The notes under the pieces: model-generated | What the model saw: the letters and a program-made list of their open reading frames with translations, nothing else | The model's database searches: none | Told to the model about the DNA's origin: nothing | NCBI GenBank assembly: GCA_003693705.1 | Contig: RBZT01000125.1 | Span: 1-64,000 of the forward strand | Length of the DNA stretch: 64,000 bases | Reading direction: 5' to 3' | Origin: Polymyxa betae | Lineage: Eukaryota; Endomyxa; Phytomyxea; Plasmodiophorida; Plasmodiophoridae | Part shown: positions 21,034-33,658 of the stretch, one piece after another | Position numbering within the stretch: position 1 is the stretch's first letter | How the letters are laid out: the number at the start of each line of letters is the position of its first letter | Translations under genes and position numbers: made by a program

Positions 21034-21330
21034 GAATAGTTGATATAATAATGATATGTGATTGAGAGGTTTACTTCTCTATAAACATACACTATATTAC
21101 TTACAACTTTATCACTATACAATTTAGCAAATTGATTCTTTATCGAACAGTATTGAACTTTTTATGGAAATTCTCTTTGTACAAATATTTAGAAGATCGG
21201 ATGTTGACTCAATTCCAAGATCGGAACTGTTACCATGGTATTAAATAGCTCCAAATCCAATTACATCATCCGAATTCAACGATCTTCAAATCCCGCATCG
21301 AATAGGAAGCTCACAGATACCTGATTTGAT

Positions 21331-23351
21331 ATGCTGCCTTTGAACTCCAAGCCCAGACGTCGCGTATCATCTCTTCAACCTGATGAGACGCATACCGCCT
21401 TCACAATCGGTGATAGCAACCAAACTAACGATCTTCGTAAAAGATCGACACATGGAATCTGGAGTCGACCTGGTCTAATTCTATCAATCTTCATATCATT
21501 AATGATTAGCATCATACTCTGTATAATTGATATATTTCTACTTGAAGAGTAAGCGACATCCTTCACGCACTTTTTTACTGTTCCAACTGGGATCTATGTT
21601 AAACTTAGTTGTAATAATCATTTAGTTACACATGGAACTAACTGTGTTCATAGTCCATTAGCATTACTTCAAATACGTTTATTCGCATGGTTCGGTTTAC
21701 CAAGTTTGATTATTCTATGTATAACCATGGCCGTTGTCCTGGTTCGTACTTATGCAGCCACTATCTCTCTCCTATTTGGTCGTGAATCGCTCCTATCAAA
21801 CCAGACCCGCCAAAATGAACGTCTTCTGATTGCCAGCGTCTTCTTAGTTCTGGCAGAACTCGTGATCTGCAGATTCTGGCTATCAGGCTGCCTTGAACTG
21901 ATCTTCATGAATGAACCTGAGCGTATCTGGTCTCAAGCATTTGAAATTACATCATTACGATTAACATTAGCTATAGAACTATGTGAAGTTCTATATCTAT
22001 TGATATTCTTTTGGGTATTACTCTCTATTTCAGTTCAATCTGTTAAGAAGATGGTTATGTCTGATGCATTAGTCAATGATATTGCTGAAATTCGTCTTAA
22101 TCGAAAGATCCTCAGTACTGTCTGCTGTGAATCTGAACGACAACGAGACAGGTCTGGACATCTTTCATTCGTTGTTACCCCGAACCTGACGTATGTTCAG
22201 GTTATTACAGAAATGGCAATCTCAGAGTGAAGTTGATGCAAAAGATGAGATTGATTATGTTCGTGAGAACCCGTTACGATTACCTTTAACAGCTTCTGTT
22301 AATATGAATCGAGTTCAGAAATGGATTTATTCTGAGACTGAATCTGTTGATGTGACATCATTATCTCAAATGCATGTACTATCTAAAAAGGTATTCCCAT
22401 CTATATATTTATCTCAGTTTAACACATTCATTAATCAATGATCAGATTCGAGAGAATTTATTCTCAGCGTCAGGAACATTAACATATAGACAATGGGAGA
22501 TGCTATTCAATGATGAAGATGTAGCAAATCAAGCCTGGTTTTTAATGTTTACATCCTTAAATCTAGCTGATAATACTCATGTATCTGAACATCAATTTGC
22601 TCTTGCATTAGTTAATGCCTATATGCGACATACTCTGCTTCAAGGGAAAATTCGCAATTATGACTCAATATTTCATATATTGAAGATGATGGCAGCTGTA
22701 GCCTGGTGTTTTGCTATGGTATATATTATCAGTCTTGTTCTTGGTGATAATCCAACATTTATGCTTGTATCATTGATTGCATTCTTTGGCTCTGTAACAT
22801 TCGCTGTCTCGTCATCTATCAATTATGCAGTTATTAGTGTCATATTCATTCTATTCAAGAAGCCCTATCAAATTGGAGATCGAATCAGTATTGATGGTGC
22901 CGATTACTTTGTTGAACAGATCAATCTGTTATCAACTACATTCACATCTACTGATAATCAATGTCTGATTATGTCCAATTATTCATTATCTGCTATGAAG
23001 ATTTATAATCATCAGCTATCATCTCCTGCTGTTGTTGTATGGGTTGCTACATTACATCCAGATATCACCGACGATCAGCTCGAACAGCTACGTCTAGGAT
23101 TAGGACGATACGCTCGTCAACACGCCGAGTTCTGGAAGCCGCAAATTGCATTCATTCTGAATCATCTAACTGATAATTCGTTGAAGGTGACGGTCAAGGC
23201 ACATCATCGATTGAATTGGCAGTTAGCTACAAATATTGCTGAACATCAAACAGCCATGATTGAAGAGTTTCGTCAACTTCATCTGTCTATGGGAATTGAT
23301 ACATCGTCTCCTGAACGTTCTTATCATGTACCATTGGCTGCAGCTGCTTGA
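21331..23351 (+). CDS. MscS-like mechanosensitive ion channel
   Basis: Four exons (21331-21548, 21609-22151, 22201-22390, 22446-23351) give 618 residues. N-terminal hydrophobic helices (LILSIFISLMISIILCIID, LPSLIILCITMAVVLV and more) are followed by a soluble linker, an EF-hand-like helix pair around NLADNTHVSEHQF, then the MscS pore domain: an inner helix (MLVSLIAFFGSVTFAVSSS) and the beta domain (FKKPYQIGDRISIDG…LLSTTFTSTDNQ). This is the layout of fungal Msy1/Msy2 and plant MSL channels, which open under membrane tension, often at the ER or plasma membrane. No canonical Ca2+ ligand set is evident in the EF-like loop. The start is the first ATG in the exon. Confidence 0.88.
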
Positions 23352-23712
23352 TCTCACTATGAAATCTGAAATAAACTCTCACAAATACTTTCATCAGGTT
23401 CAGGCTTCAGCGGCAAAATGCCGATGACCATCGAAATTCAGACAGACTGATAAGGAGGGAGTTCCTTTGCAAAACTATGTAGACTGTCTTTATAGTTCGA
23501 AGTTCTTCGATATTCTGCCACAAGCTGTCTCTGTCTTTGATGTATCTCATGGGATAAATCTGCTCATCGTTAGTTAGAGGTGTTTGATTAATGCCAATGA
23601 GCTATCTTCAACATTATTCAGCTGATTGATCAACACGATTCAGATTCCGATTGCTTCCGGTTCCGATTGCCTCCATCAAACTATTAATTGCAAACTAATA
23701 TCTAAACCAAGA

Positions 23713-24960
23713 ATGTTGTCAATCTGTTCCGAACTCTTAGGTCCTGGTCCTAAAACTCATCAAGCATCACGTCATGGGAAACTGTTTCATCTATTCATTA
23801 TATTGCTGGCTATAACATTCACTCTCTTATTCCGATACAAATTCGCTGATTTAGCCCAATCTGATTCCGAATTTGCTCAACGTCTAGCAAGCGACACAAT
23901 CAAAATCTTTGAACAATGTCAGACAACAGAATGTTTCGCTCAACAAGCTGCCTATCGAATCGTGAATGGAACCTTAATCTATCTGATTGTCCTCTTTATG
24001 ATGTCGGCGTTATGGCCTGAATTTCATTTCGGCTTTCTGATCCCGAAATTCTTATTCTGGATCTCGTCACTTGTCATGTCATTTCTAATACCAATATCAA
24101 TAAGTAGTTATGTGATATCCTGGTCCAATATAATAATCTCGATCCTGGATCTAATCGCATCTCTGGAACTAATCAGTTTTGCTTGTAATATTCAAGATAT
24201 GCTACGTAATCGACCATCTATTAGTCGTCTAATGGGCATCTTGCTTACTGCTGGCAATATATTCGCTCTTGTTTATTATATTCAGTCCATGTTCAGATCA
24301 CCATGTTCATCCATTCATATCATTATAATCATCATACAGCTCTGTATTCACATCTCTGCCTTGATCACAACCAGATTTATTGGACAACATTCATTCGTAT
24401 TGACGACCTCGATTGTGATGTTTTACACGACATTCACTCTATACAGATCTGTCATCTGTAAGTAACATCGCTATTTCATTTGTTTGCATCCATCAATATT
24501 AATTGCCATAATAGTTCAAACACAATCATGCAGCTTTGTTGGAATACAATCCGATTACATCGAGTATATGGGCATCGCCTTGAGCTTCATTGTCATCATC
24601 TACCGATCTATATCAACGAGACCTATCTCAATCTTTGGTGCAACATCATCACCTGATCTCTATGATGTTGTTGAAACAACATTACCAACTGTGATAGATG
24701 CTAAAAGTGCTCCATTAAATGAACCAGTTCGTATATCATCACGATGGTCATCAAGTCTATTCTATCTGTTCCTTGGTTTAGCTCTCTTATATACATCACG
24801 TGCTACAGATCAAGACAAATCAGAGATTGTACCCTCAAGTAATACTTCCTTCATATTGAGTATTATGACATCATTCCTCACATCAACTCTCTATCTCTGG
24901 ACACTAATTGCACCCCGGTTATTCCCCAACCGAGATTTTGGTGTCCGAATTCAGTCATAA
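23713..24960 (+). CDS. SERINC/TMS1-family membrane protein
   Basis: Two exons (23713-24457, 24515-24960) give 396 residues with about ten hydrophobic segments. The family shows in …YRIVNGTLIYLIVLFMMS…FHFGFLIPKFLFWI (the SERINC F..F/+ helix start), and at the C-terminus LTSTLYLWTLIAPRLFPNRDF, equivalent to the invariant LYLWTLVAP…NRDF ending. The N-terminal Cys-rich SERINC leader is much reduced. SERINC proteins sit in plasma or vacuolar membranes and affect phospholipid distribution; an enzymatic serine-incorporation role is disputed. The open frame starts upstream with TTG, so ATG 23713 is used. It follows MscS on the same strand, 361 bp apart. Confidence 0.78.
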
Positions 24961-25069
24961 ACACACTGTTCAATTACCAACGATCACCATTGCAATCAAT
25001 AAATTTGTAGATGTATCTGCCAATATCTCATCGATTCGATAGATAGCTCAATATACTCAGAACAATGAA

Positions 25070-26364
25070 TCAGATAGTGGATAGCTTCTGAAATCGCTCT
25101 CGTTGACGTTGCGCCAGGAAATGATTCACTTGATCGATATGGAGAAGTAATTGATGATTATCAAGATTACCAATCTCGTGCTGATAGGGTACTGGCCCAT
25201 GTTCAGGTGTAAATGTCAACCTCTATGACCCATATTAGATAATATGAGGGAAAGATTACAGCAGATGATATTTACATGACGATCTGTATTCTGAATTTGA
25301 TAGACAAGAGCTGCATCCCACCATGATTCAAATAATCGTAATTGTCGATCCCATTTTGAATGTCGTGGATCTGGTACTTGTGGACCTTGACTAAAACCAA
25401 CACGACCTGACAAACAATAGTTATTAGGAAACAGAACGTTCTTTATAGATCAAGAATACCTTGTACATGACGAACACGTTCGATGACAAATTGGATAGAT
25501 TCATGAAGGAGATTTCTCTGAAGACTATCAGGAGATGCATGAGGTTCTGGATCAGCATCAAATTCAGCAACACACGTCCAATGTGAGAAATCAGCAACCA
25601 GATATAGATCAGGGATCGCCTTCACATATTGTACAGTAACCCAAGGTGAATATAATAATCGACCACGATGTGTCTCATGTAATAATAATGGAGCAGGAAT
25701 ATGAGATGGTAATCGTGGAATCCAATCTGATCTATACCATTCATGCATTGATTGAATTAATTCAACACCATCTGTAAATGACATGGAATCGTGACCAGTA
25801 AAACAATTAATTGATGGAATACGATCAATGAGACCAATTTCAAGTATTTTCTCCCTGAATAAACAAACCAGTTTAACGAAGCGATAAAACAGCAGTAGAG
25901 CTATACATTTGACATTTCCAGGCCTGAAATTGAGTTTTCCATGAACTCGCAGGTCCAGCTTTGAGATCATCTTCTATAAATGGATCACATCCATCTGATC
26001 AGCATAATAAATCCATTAAACATGATCAAGAGTTATGGGATTTACCAATAGGACCAGATGTGAATACGATCGGAATCTGAATTTCAAATTAACAGAACTA
26101 TATTATGGTGAGAGGGTACCCTTATTACCCATTGAAGGTTGTGCTCTTTAATAAGCTTACAGAATTGATTCTGTCTATAAGCGGTTGCAATTGAGCACTC
26201 GATACCTATTAGAGATGGATATTCGCCAACAGATTGGTGACGAAAAATGTACCTCCATATTCGGATTTTACGAGATGTTGTATGAATTCGTTAATTGAAA
26301 GATATCCATCATCATCAGCAAGTAATCCCCATGTAGGTCGAAATACAACTAATGATGATGCCAT
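25070..26364 (-). CDS. Xylose-isomerase-like TIM-barrel enzyme
   Basis: Seven exons (26253-26364, 26205-26120, 26046-26076, 25907-25994, 25460-25854, 25276-25406, 25070-25222) give 331 residues. Recognisable strands of the AP-endonuclease-2/sugar-isomerase barrel are GGIECSIA (strand with metal-site Glu), SINCFTGHDSM, PLLLHETHRGRLLYSPW (HETH, Glu metal ligand) and YLVADFSHWTCVAE (Asp/His metal ligands). The same motif set is found in bacterial sugar-phosphate isomerase/epimerase proteins. Substrate unknown. Bacterial-style motifs in a multi-intron gene could point to old lateral transfer or simple ancient descent. A tandem duplication lies just upstream (26386-26530). Confidence 0.7.
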
Positions 26365-26385
26365 TATAATAATGACAACGCAATA

Positions 26386-26530
26386 AGTCTATAATAGATC
26401 TACTACAGTGTATACAATACTAGAATATCAATATTATGGCAATCAACAGAGTCTATAATAGATCTACTACTATACTGTATACAGTATAGTGAGTATAGTA
26501 TATCGATATCAATATTATGGCAATCAACAG
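26386..26530. repeat. Tandem duplication with 22-bp palindrome
   Basis: AGTCTATAATAGATCTACTAC occurs at 26386-26406 and 26450-26470, and ATATCAATATTATGGCAATC…CAG at 26425-26449 and 26506-26530, so a unit of about 64 bp is repeated with an insertion in copy two. Inside that insertion 26469-26490 is a perfect palindrome centred on TGTATACA. It lies in the intergenic space between the start of the TIM-barrel gene and the end of ISY1. Confidence 0.85.
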
Positions 26531-26618
26531 TGCCTATACCGCTGAACTTCCACATGACAGTAATTAATTTGTTAAGGACAGCAGTAGAAAGCAGTAGTAT
26601 GCTTAAAGTGGATATAAT

Positions 26619-27442
26619 TTACTGTGCAATTTGTGATAGGAGTTGCTGTTTACGATATTCGAGAAGCTGTTGATCAAGCTCAGTCTGAGTTGGAATACGA
26701 ATTGGTGGTCTTGGTTCACGAAGAGTTGCTTCTAGATCACGATTAACATCCATCTGATCCCGTTCAGATTCACTTAATACACCAACAGCTTTATGCCAGG
26801 CTCTCAGTTCAGACTTTCTCTCAAGCCGTTCCAGATCAGCGAGATTCTCATCAAATAGACCGTAATAATGGGAATCAACAGCCTGATTGAGTTTCTTAAG
26901 ATCATATTTCCTTTCATATGCAGCAGATTCAGCTGCTCTCTTCTCTAATAATTCACGTACACCCGGCAGATCACGAGCAGCACCAAAATATAGATATCCA
27001 CCATGACCTTGTACAATTTTACCATCTGTATCGGTTATAACAGGACCTCGAGAGTAATCTCCACCACCCAATTGACGACATCGAGTCTCCCAATGCCTTT
27101 TCTCAACCAAAAGCTTATTGATTTGATCATTTAAATCACGAATACGATGTTCACCAATAGAACCGTTTTGGATCCGGGTCACAGATACACTAATCTCTCT
27201 CAAAACCTAAACCAATCAATGTTAACAGATGCATAACAGTAATAAACCTTTTAAAACAATCAAAGCGAGAATAAGGAGTTAATTGATACCTGCTTCCTCC
27301 ATCGTTCTGCCTGATCTAATGTCTGACATTGACTAGCTAGAAATGGACGTCTAGTCTCTTTGGGCTGTGGTGCTGGCTCTCCACGTTTATATGCCAGCCA
27401 TCTGTTAAGCATAGATTGGGCTTTCTCTTCATTTCGAGCCAT
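26619..27442 (-). CDS. ISY1: ISY1 pre-mRNA splicing factor
   Basis: Two exons (27290-27442, 26619-27206) give 246 residues. MARNEEKAQSMLNRW at the start is invariant in Isy1, followed by …RPFLASQCQTLDQAERWRKQ, the RIRDLNDQINKLLVEKRHWE helix and the GY.YFGAARDLPGVREL motif. Isy1 belongs to the NineTeen complex and the activated spliceosome, where it influences the first catalytic step. The protein ends at …LLSQIAQ, without the long C-terminal tail of some fungal homologues. An upstream in-frame ATG exists at 27523, but the conserved start is at 27442. Confidence 0.93.
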
Positions 27443-27788
27443 TGTTGATAAATAGAAATTTCTACGAGAATTTGCTAATAAACTGCGCTGCAGGAACTCT
27501 GTGCTATGTAACGTCATCATCATGTATTTTATTGTTACTTATACAGAGTACTACATACACAATATCATTCATTCAATATCACATTCTAATACATGATATT
27601 ATAATCATCAGCGGAACTGGTATGGAAACCAGCTCCATGTATCATTACAGAACGGCTTTCTGCCACATATTTTCATTAATGAACTGTCTCCACAAGTATT
27701 TTCCCGTTGAATCGGACCCAAACAAACTGATGAAGACTGCATTTGATCGGCCGACGTCCTTGTTATTCATTTGTGTGTCAACTGAATA

Positions 27789-30765
27789 ATGACATCGTCA
27801 AGTTCATATACAGCTGTAGTTGGTATAGATTTTGGTACAGGTGGCTATGCAATAGCTATTGGATATAAAGAATCAACATGGATTGTATCACATGATACGA
27901 CACAGCATCGTTCTGTGCAAAAGAATAGGTTCAGTTTTATACAATCTAATATATCGGCAACTGATTTCTAAATAGTGCTGCTTTGTTGGGCAAAGCCGAA
28001 TTCAACACAAATCGTTATGCGGAAGGCGATATCGAATTCCATAAGCTAGGCTATAATGCAATAACAATATTTGCCGATCTACCAGCAGAAGAACGTGAAA
28101 GTTTTGTTCTGTTTCCAAGTGCTAAGATGTCTCTATACGAGATGGAAGATGCAGAAGCTCTTGCTACAGCAGTTAATGGTGCTACAGCACCCGCATCAGA
28201 CATTATAAGAATGGCACTGACACAAATACATTCGGAAGCATCAAAGTCAGTTAGCTCACTCAGTGATATACTATGGGTAATTACAGTACCTGCTATCTGG
28301 TAATTTATCATTCCAATCGTATCTGCAATGCTCTTAATGGATAAATAGGTCAGATGCTGCCAAGCAGATTATGAGAGAAGCAGCAAGCAAAGGTTCAACT
28401 AACAGAATCTGATATCTAATATTTGCTAATCGTCTGTCATTGCAGCTGGTATTCCAGATGGACATTTAATATTTGCATTGGAGCCCGAGACAGCCTCAAT
28501 AGCTTGTCGAATGAGTCCCGGACGAGAATGTAATATTGAACCTCTTGATACTCGATCTTCATATATGGTTGTGGATGCTGGTAAAGGAACTGTTGATATT
28601 ACAGTTCATCAAGTTCAAAATGATCGCCTTAGTGATGTCACGTATGTTGATATATCAGATTTTTACTCATGAATATTGAGATTGTATATTTAGAATACCA
28701 CGAGGTGGTCCTTGTGGTTCTGGTGTTGTAGACAACATGTTCTTACAACTCTTGAACCAATGTTTCTCTACTGAAGCTATGGATGACTTCAAGAGCGCCA
28801 TGCCTAATGAATGGCTGGAGATCATGGCTAAATTTGAGTACCTGAAATGTCGTGGTGATATCAATAATGGCAAGATGAAATCTCTGGAACTGGGCAACAA
28901 ATTCCTGTTTCATGTCAGAAATGCTGTTGATGATAACAAGGGAAAGATTCCAGAAGGTGTCTCTATCCATGATAGATTCGCCACATTAGATTTGAGTCCA
29001 GAAGCTGTATACAGTTTATATCAACCATCATTAGATCATGTCTACTCACTTGTATCTGAGTATGTATTAATCAGTGCTCAATATTAACATAATCTAATTC
29101 TATTATACAGGAGTCTGGCTGATCCAAATGTTAAAGAATCATGTAAGACGTTATTCCTAGTTGGTGGATATGCATCATGTCCGTTTCTCCATGATACCAT
29201 TCAAAGAGCCATTGATGACGCCCGTTTATCAATCGACATAATCCGTCCTCTAGAACCTGCATGTAATCTAATTAAGTCGATTGTATAATCGAATGCTAAC
29301 TTTAATCTAGTGGCTGTGGTTCGAGGTGCTGTTATGTATGGTTTAGATCCAACTGTTTTGTCAGCACGAATGTCTCGCCATACTATTGCTGTTGCTGTCA
29401 CGGTCCCATATGATCCCGTTGCACATTCTGGCAAACAAATGGTGGAGATCGAAGGTAAACAGTACTGCACTGATGCACTTGATGTTCTTGTTAAGAAAGG
29501 ACAGCGAGTAAAGTCAAGTCAGGTATGGATTGGCTAATTTGTAGGAATATGTGGTCGTCATTTTGATATTGGATGCAGATGGTTGAGCATGTCTATTCGC
29601 CATTAATTGCAGATCGACTTGTTCAAAATGTATCAGTAGTTCAAATTTATCACTCTTCAAAAGAAGATATCAAATACGCTGGAGAAGAAAACGTCCGGCT
29701 GGCAGGTGAACGTCTTTGACGATTATGATCACACCAAACTAATGTGGAATACCTGCATAGGTGAATTGATCGTTAAGATCCCCTCGGAGATCGATTCCGA
29801 CCAAATCCGGGTTCGGCTGAACTTCGGTTCGACCGAGACCAAAGCGTCAGCGTCGATGGCCAATGGCTTGCCAGTTGAATGTGCATTGGACTTTTTGAGT
29901 AGTGGTCGCCGTCGTGGTCATGTACGTATATGCTCTATAGTGATGTTTAACTTGATATTGACCCTTTTGATAGCATATTATTACAGTAGATATATGCTTC
30001 GTGATGGATTGCACAGGTTCTATGGCAGCATATATAGATGCTGCTAAAGATCAGCTTGTTGCTATTGGCAACAGTGTTATCAGACAGCTCTCCAGCAGAG
30101 ATGAAGTAATCTGTCACCAAATCGCTCTATTTCACAGCTTATGTCTGGTCAGGTGTGCACTTTACGATTTGCCTTTGTCGGATATCGCGATTTCTGTGAT
30201 TCTCCGCAAGATCGCCTACAAGCTATTGATTTTACGGGCGATTTTTACGAGGTGAGGAAATTCATAGCTCGTCAAGATGCTTTCGGAGGCGGAGATGGGT
30301 AATCTACTGCATATCTTGCTGAATTTGGCCTTATTTCGTACAAAGCCCTGAAGATCTTTTGGGTGGATTGAACCATGTTGCATCGCTGAACTGGAATGCA
30401 AAGAATCGATTCATCGTATTATCAGCAGATGCCCCATGTCACGGTGTCGAATATTCTGGAACAAACAGCGGCGATTCGTATCCTGAAGTAGGAATTAATG
30501 ATCACGATTGAGTTGGGATTAACTTGTAAAATAGGGTAATCCCGACGGGCTCACTGCTCAAGCCGTTTTTGACAAGATTTCCGGTCTGAAGGCCCAGCTG
30601 CTGTTTACCAAAATCACATCGTTCACTGACCTTATGATCGACAAGTTCCAGGAAAAGTATCCAATTTCCGAGATAGACATGTCGTCCACAAACTGTATCA
30701 ATCAATTTGGTCGGTCGTTGACGAGCGAGATTGTGGGATATATCAAGCGACACGAGAATTACTGA
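27789..30765 (+). CDS. HSP70-like ATPase fused to vWA domain
   Basis: Thirteen exons (27789-27928, 27976-28299, 28349-28392, 28446-28641, 28694-29059, 29111-29262, 29311-29522, 29579-29705, 29761-29925, 29987-30105, 30138-30298, 30346-30487, 30535-30765) keep frame throughout, giving 792 residues. Residues 1-575 form an HSPA12-type HSP70: VGIDFGTGGYA (phosphate 1), VVDAGKGTVDIT (phosphate 2), FLVGGYASCPFL (adenosine) and LAVVRGAVMYGLDP. Residues 577-792 form a von Willebrand A domain with the metal site DCTGSM, then FVGYRDFCD and GGGDGPEDLLGGL, as in alpha-kinase-linked vWA proteins. A protein that senses or binds a ligand through vWA and cycles ATP through the HSP70 part is inferred. The substrate-binding domain of true chaperones is absent. 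Confidence 0.85.
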
Positions 30766-30884
30766 TATATTATTTGATTCGGCATTCGAAAAATAAAGTG
30801 GTTATCGTCTAATCAAGCTTTCCCAGCGATAGGTTGTCTTTGGGCAGCCATGCAAACTGGCGTGTCGATTACGATTTCACTTTC

Positions 30885-33486
30885 TCATGGAGCTTCGGAT
30901 TCGAATGGTTCTAGTTCTTCCCCATCGACCGGCTCTTTCTGTTCTCCCGGTTGCTTCTGCTCGCCCTCAGAGTTTTTCGTAAAAGCATTGGCGATGTCAA
31001 ACTCAAATCGCGAGCTATAGAATTGAACACTGCCGAGGTCTACCAACGACCGGCCACTGAAGAATTCTGTTTGCTTGTCATCGAGGTTTACCCTGGACGA
31101 AAAAAATTCCTCTTCTTCTTCGGAGTTTCCTGGATCGGGGATGATCTCTTCGTCATAAATCGGCAAAGAAGGCACCTCCAAAGCTGCATTCAGGATGCGA
31201 TGGCGAGTTAAACATTTTGGGCCGACTTGACAGCATCGTAAACGGTATGCCTGATTAGGCCACGATATATCCTTTTCTCCTCGGAATTCGATTCCGCAAA
31301 CGATACCACCATCATTGCAAGTAAGGTAGCTATAGAGCGGTGATGATGGCATTGGTAGGGAACTCCATTGTGTAAAGCCCACGCTTTCTACAGCAACTAA
31401 GGATAACAACAGTGATGGAGAGCAATGCTTACTGATAGGCTGACTCGACTTGGAACATTTTAAACTGGCAAACGTGTTTGACCCTTGAAGTGTGATGCAA
31501 TTTCGTATGAAACCGAGACCACTTGCATAATAACCTTCAGGGCAGGTTACGGCCCTCGATCTGAAGAATGAGGTCATCATCGATTAACGGATAAACAGCA
31601 TATACTGACGACAAGCCATCAGATCCTGAGGGAGAAACCAGAACAGGGGAGACCCAGTCACCAGATTCCAAAGAGATATCAAATCGTGTACTACATCCGA
31701 CGTTAAACCGAAGATGATTACATCCCTTTCCAACTGATAACTGGACGCCCGTCTGTGTTTCATTCAATGGGTGGTCAATAGCAGATGCAGTTGTGGTTGT
31801 CTACCAAAACGTTTTCTCCAGGGCAGATAAGCGTAGGATGGGCTTGCTGTACGACCGACATCCCGTATGTGCAAGGGCCAGTATGTCTAGTTTGGTCTAA
31901 ATCGAACCTCACGCTGGGGCATATCGGAACAGGTGGCAGTAGTGACTCCTTTGGCTCACATTGGCCCCCGATGTACTGAAATATGCAATTCAGTGAGTTC
32001 ATTCAGCATTAGCGATTTGTTGTTTACAAGGCAAAATTCAGAAAACGCCTTTTCAACAGCATCGCGTCGTTCTTTGCCAACGAATGCAGATATCTTAGTC
32101 AAAGCATATCGAACAGGAGCTGTCCCCAATTCTTAGCAGATGCCAAAACTCTAAGCTTCCAAACTGACCTGGTTCATTTAATCGCATAGGAAGCCATTTA
32201 TCCAGGAATTCCTGAGGAGGGTCTTCTGGTGTACCGATCATTTCTTCAATGAGCATATGCTGGGCTAAGAACGACTGAAGCTCTTTGGATCGTTCAAGGG
32301 AAGTACTTGTGCCAATTTTTCCCATGATTTTGCCTGTTTGTAATGCGGCAGCAAGTTTGACATTGAAACCGACTCCCAACAACTGCACGCTCAATCAGTT
32401 TTGTGATAGACATCTGGATTTCGGATACTTCTGCAAACTCAGTTTCAGACATTCCATACGTCCTGATAAGCCTAGAGGACAATTTAGAAATCGCTCAAAC
32501 CGGATACTGCTCTACGGTTTGTACTTACTTGGATCCCATCCAAATTTTTGTGACCACGTGTGTCCCGAAATTTGTCTGTACTTCACATTCACTGCAAGAG
32601 ATTTGCATTTGAAAAGCATCTTACCAGAAATTTTACAAAGGTATCACGATTATCTGCAGTGTATTCGGACGGAAGTTCAGCAACTCCAGAAAGAAAATCA
32701 TTGCTAAAAGGAGGCGGATCATACATTAAAATTCGGGCTGCATACTGCTCGCAGGAAGAAATCGAATCGACGAAGACATCGCGGTTTTTCCGGCACCTGT
32801 CACGGCTTCAGAATAAAAGCATCGACAAAATATCGCGAAACCTACCTCTGGCTTATGCGTTGAAACATTCCATTAGCAGAGAATGGAACTCCAGTAAAAT
32901 TTGCTTCGAAAGAATGCTTTAATATCTAGGCATAATATTGTGTAAAGTTACAACAATCATCCAAGTAATTCGGAACTTACGTTGGCGAAATCGTTTTCGT
33001 CCAGAATTTCTCTTGAAATAGATTCCGAATTACAAGAGGATGCTCTGTGAGCATCAACACCTGTTCAACATATCAATAATATCCCGGGGAACCAATCGCA
33101 CAGACCATCCGGTATCTTATATGTGCCATCAACAGTTGTAGTTCCTAAGGTGTATCGGGAAGTATCAAATACTGGCACTGGAAATCTATTAAGATGTTGT
33201 CAACATTATAGAGAAATATCACACCTGTTAATCCTTGATCGAAGCCTTCATCTTGTGGATTACCGGTGAACTGATTGTATCTAACATAACATATTAGGAT
33301 TTCCCTTCTTCCAAACGAGCGGCAGATGACTATTCGTACCCGAAACCTAAATATCCCTGGACAATTTGGAAATTAATAATCTGAATCCATTTCGGAAAGA
33401 GCATCACATACGATGTTGTTAAAAGTTGGAAGGTCGGCGGTGGTAGCGGCGACCAAGATTGCTACGCCGATGAGACAGCAGGTCAT
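30885..33486 (-). CDS. Secreted MACPF (perforin-fold) protein
   Basis: A multi-exon gene of roughly ten exons. ATG 33486 begins a signal peptide (MTCCLIGVAILVAATTA). The MACPF domain starts with the GYLGFGY segment split by an intron near 33330, continues with FTGNPQDEGFD, and carries the signature NFGTHVVTKIWMGS near 32550, equivalent to the Y/W-G-T-H-Y/F…GG motif of perforins and complement proteins. After 32000 come Cys-rich beta repeats (ICPSVRF, LICPGENV, CPEGYYASGLGF, CNDGGIVCGIEF), which may be a membrane- or glycan-binding tail. The last 90 residues are acidic and contain three F-F/Y-S-S/G-R units. Family members form pores; activity here is not shown. I did not resolve every exon. 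It converges on the HSP70-vWA gene, 119 bp away. Confidence 0.75.
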
Positions 33487-33658
33487 AATCACAGCTAATA
33501 ATCAAGTGACGTCTAATGGTGACAATCCAATGCTGTTATTCAATTGTGTTACTTGAAGTTAATAGGTGTATCTTCACCATAATGAGATGAGAGGGACCCC
33601 TGATCTCAGTCATTCATTGCCATTAGTAGATGACAATTGATGCAGGAGCAGCCCATAC

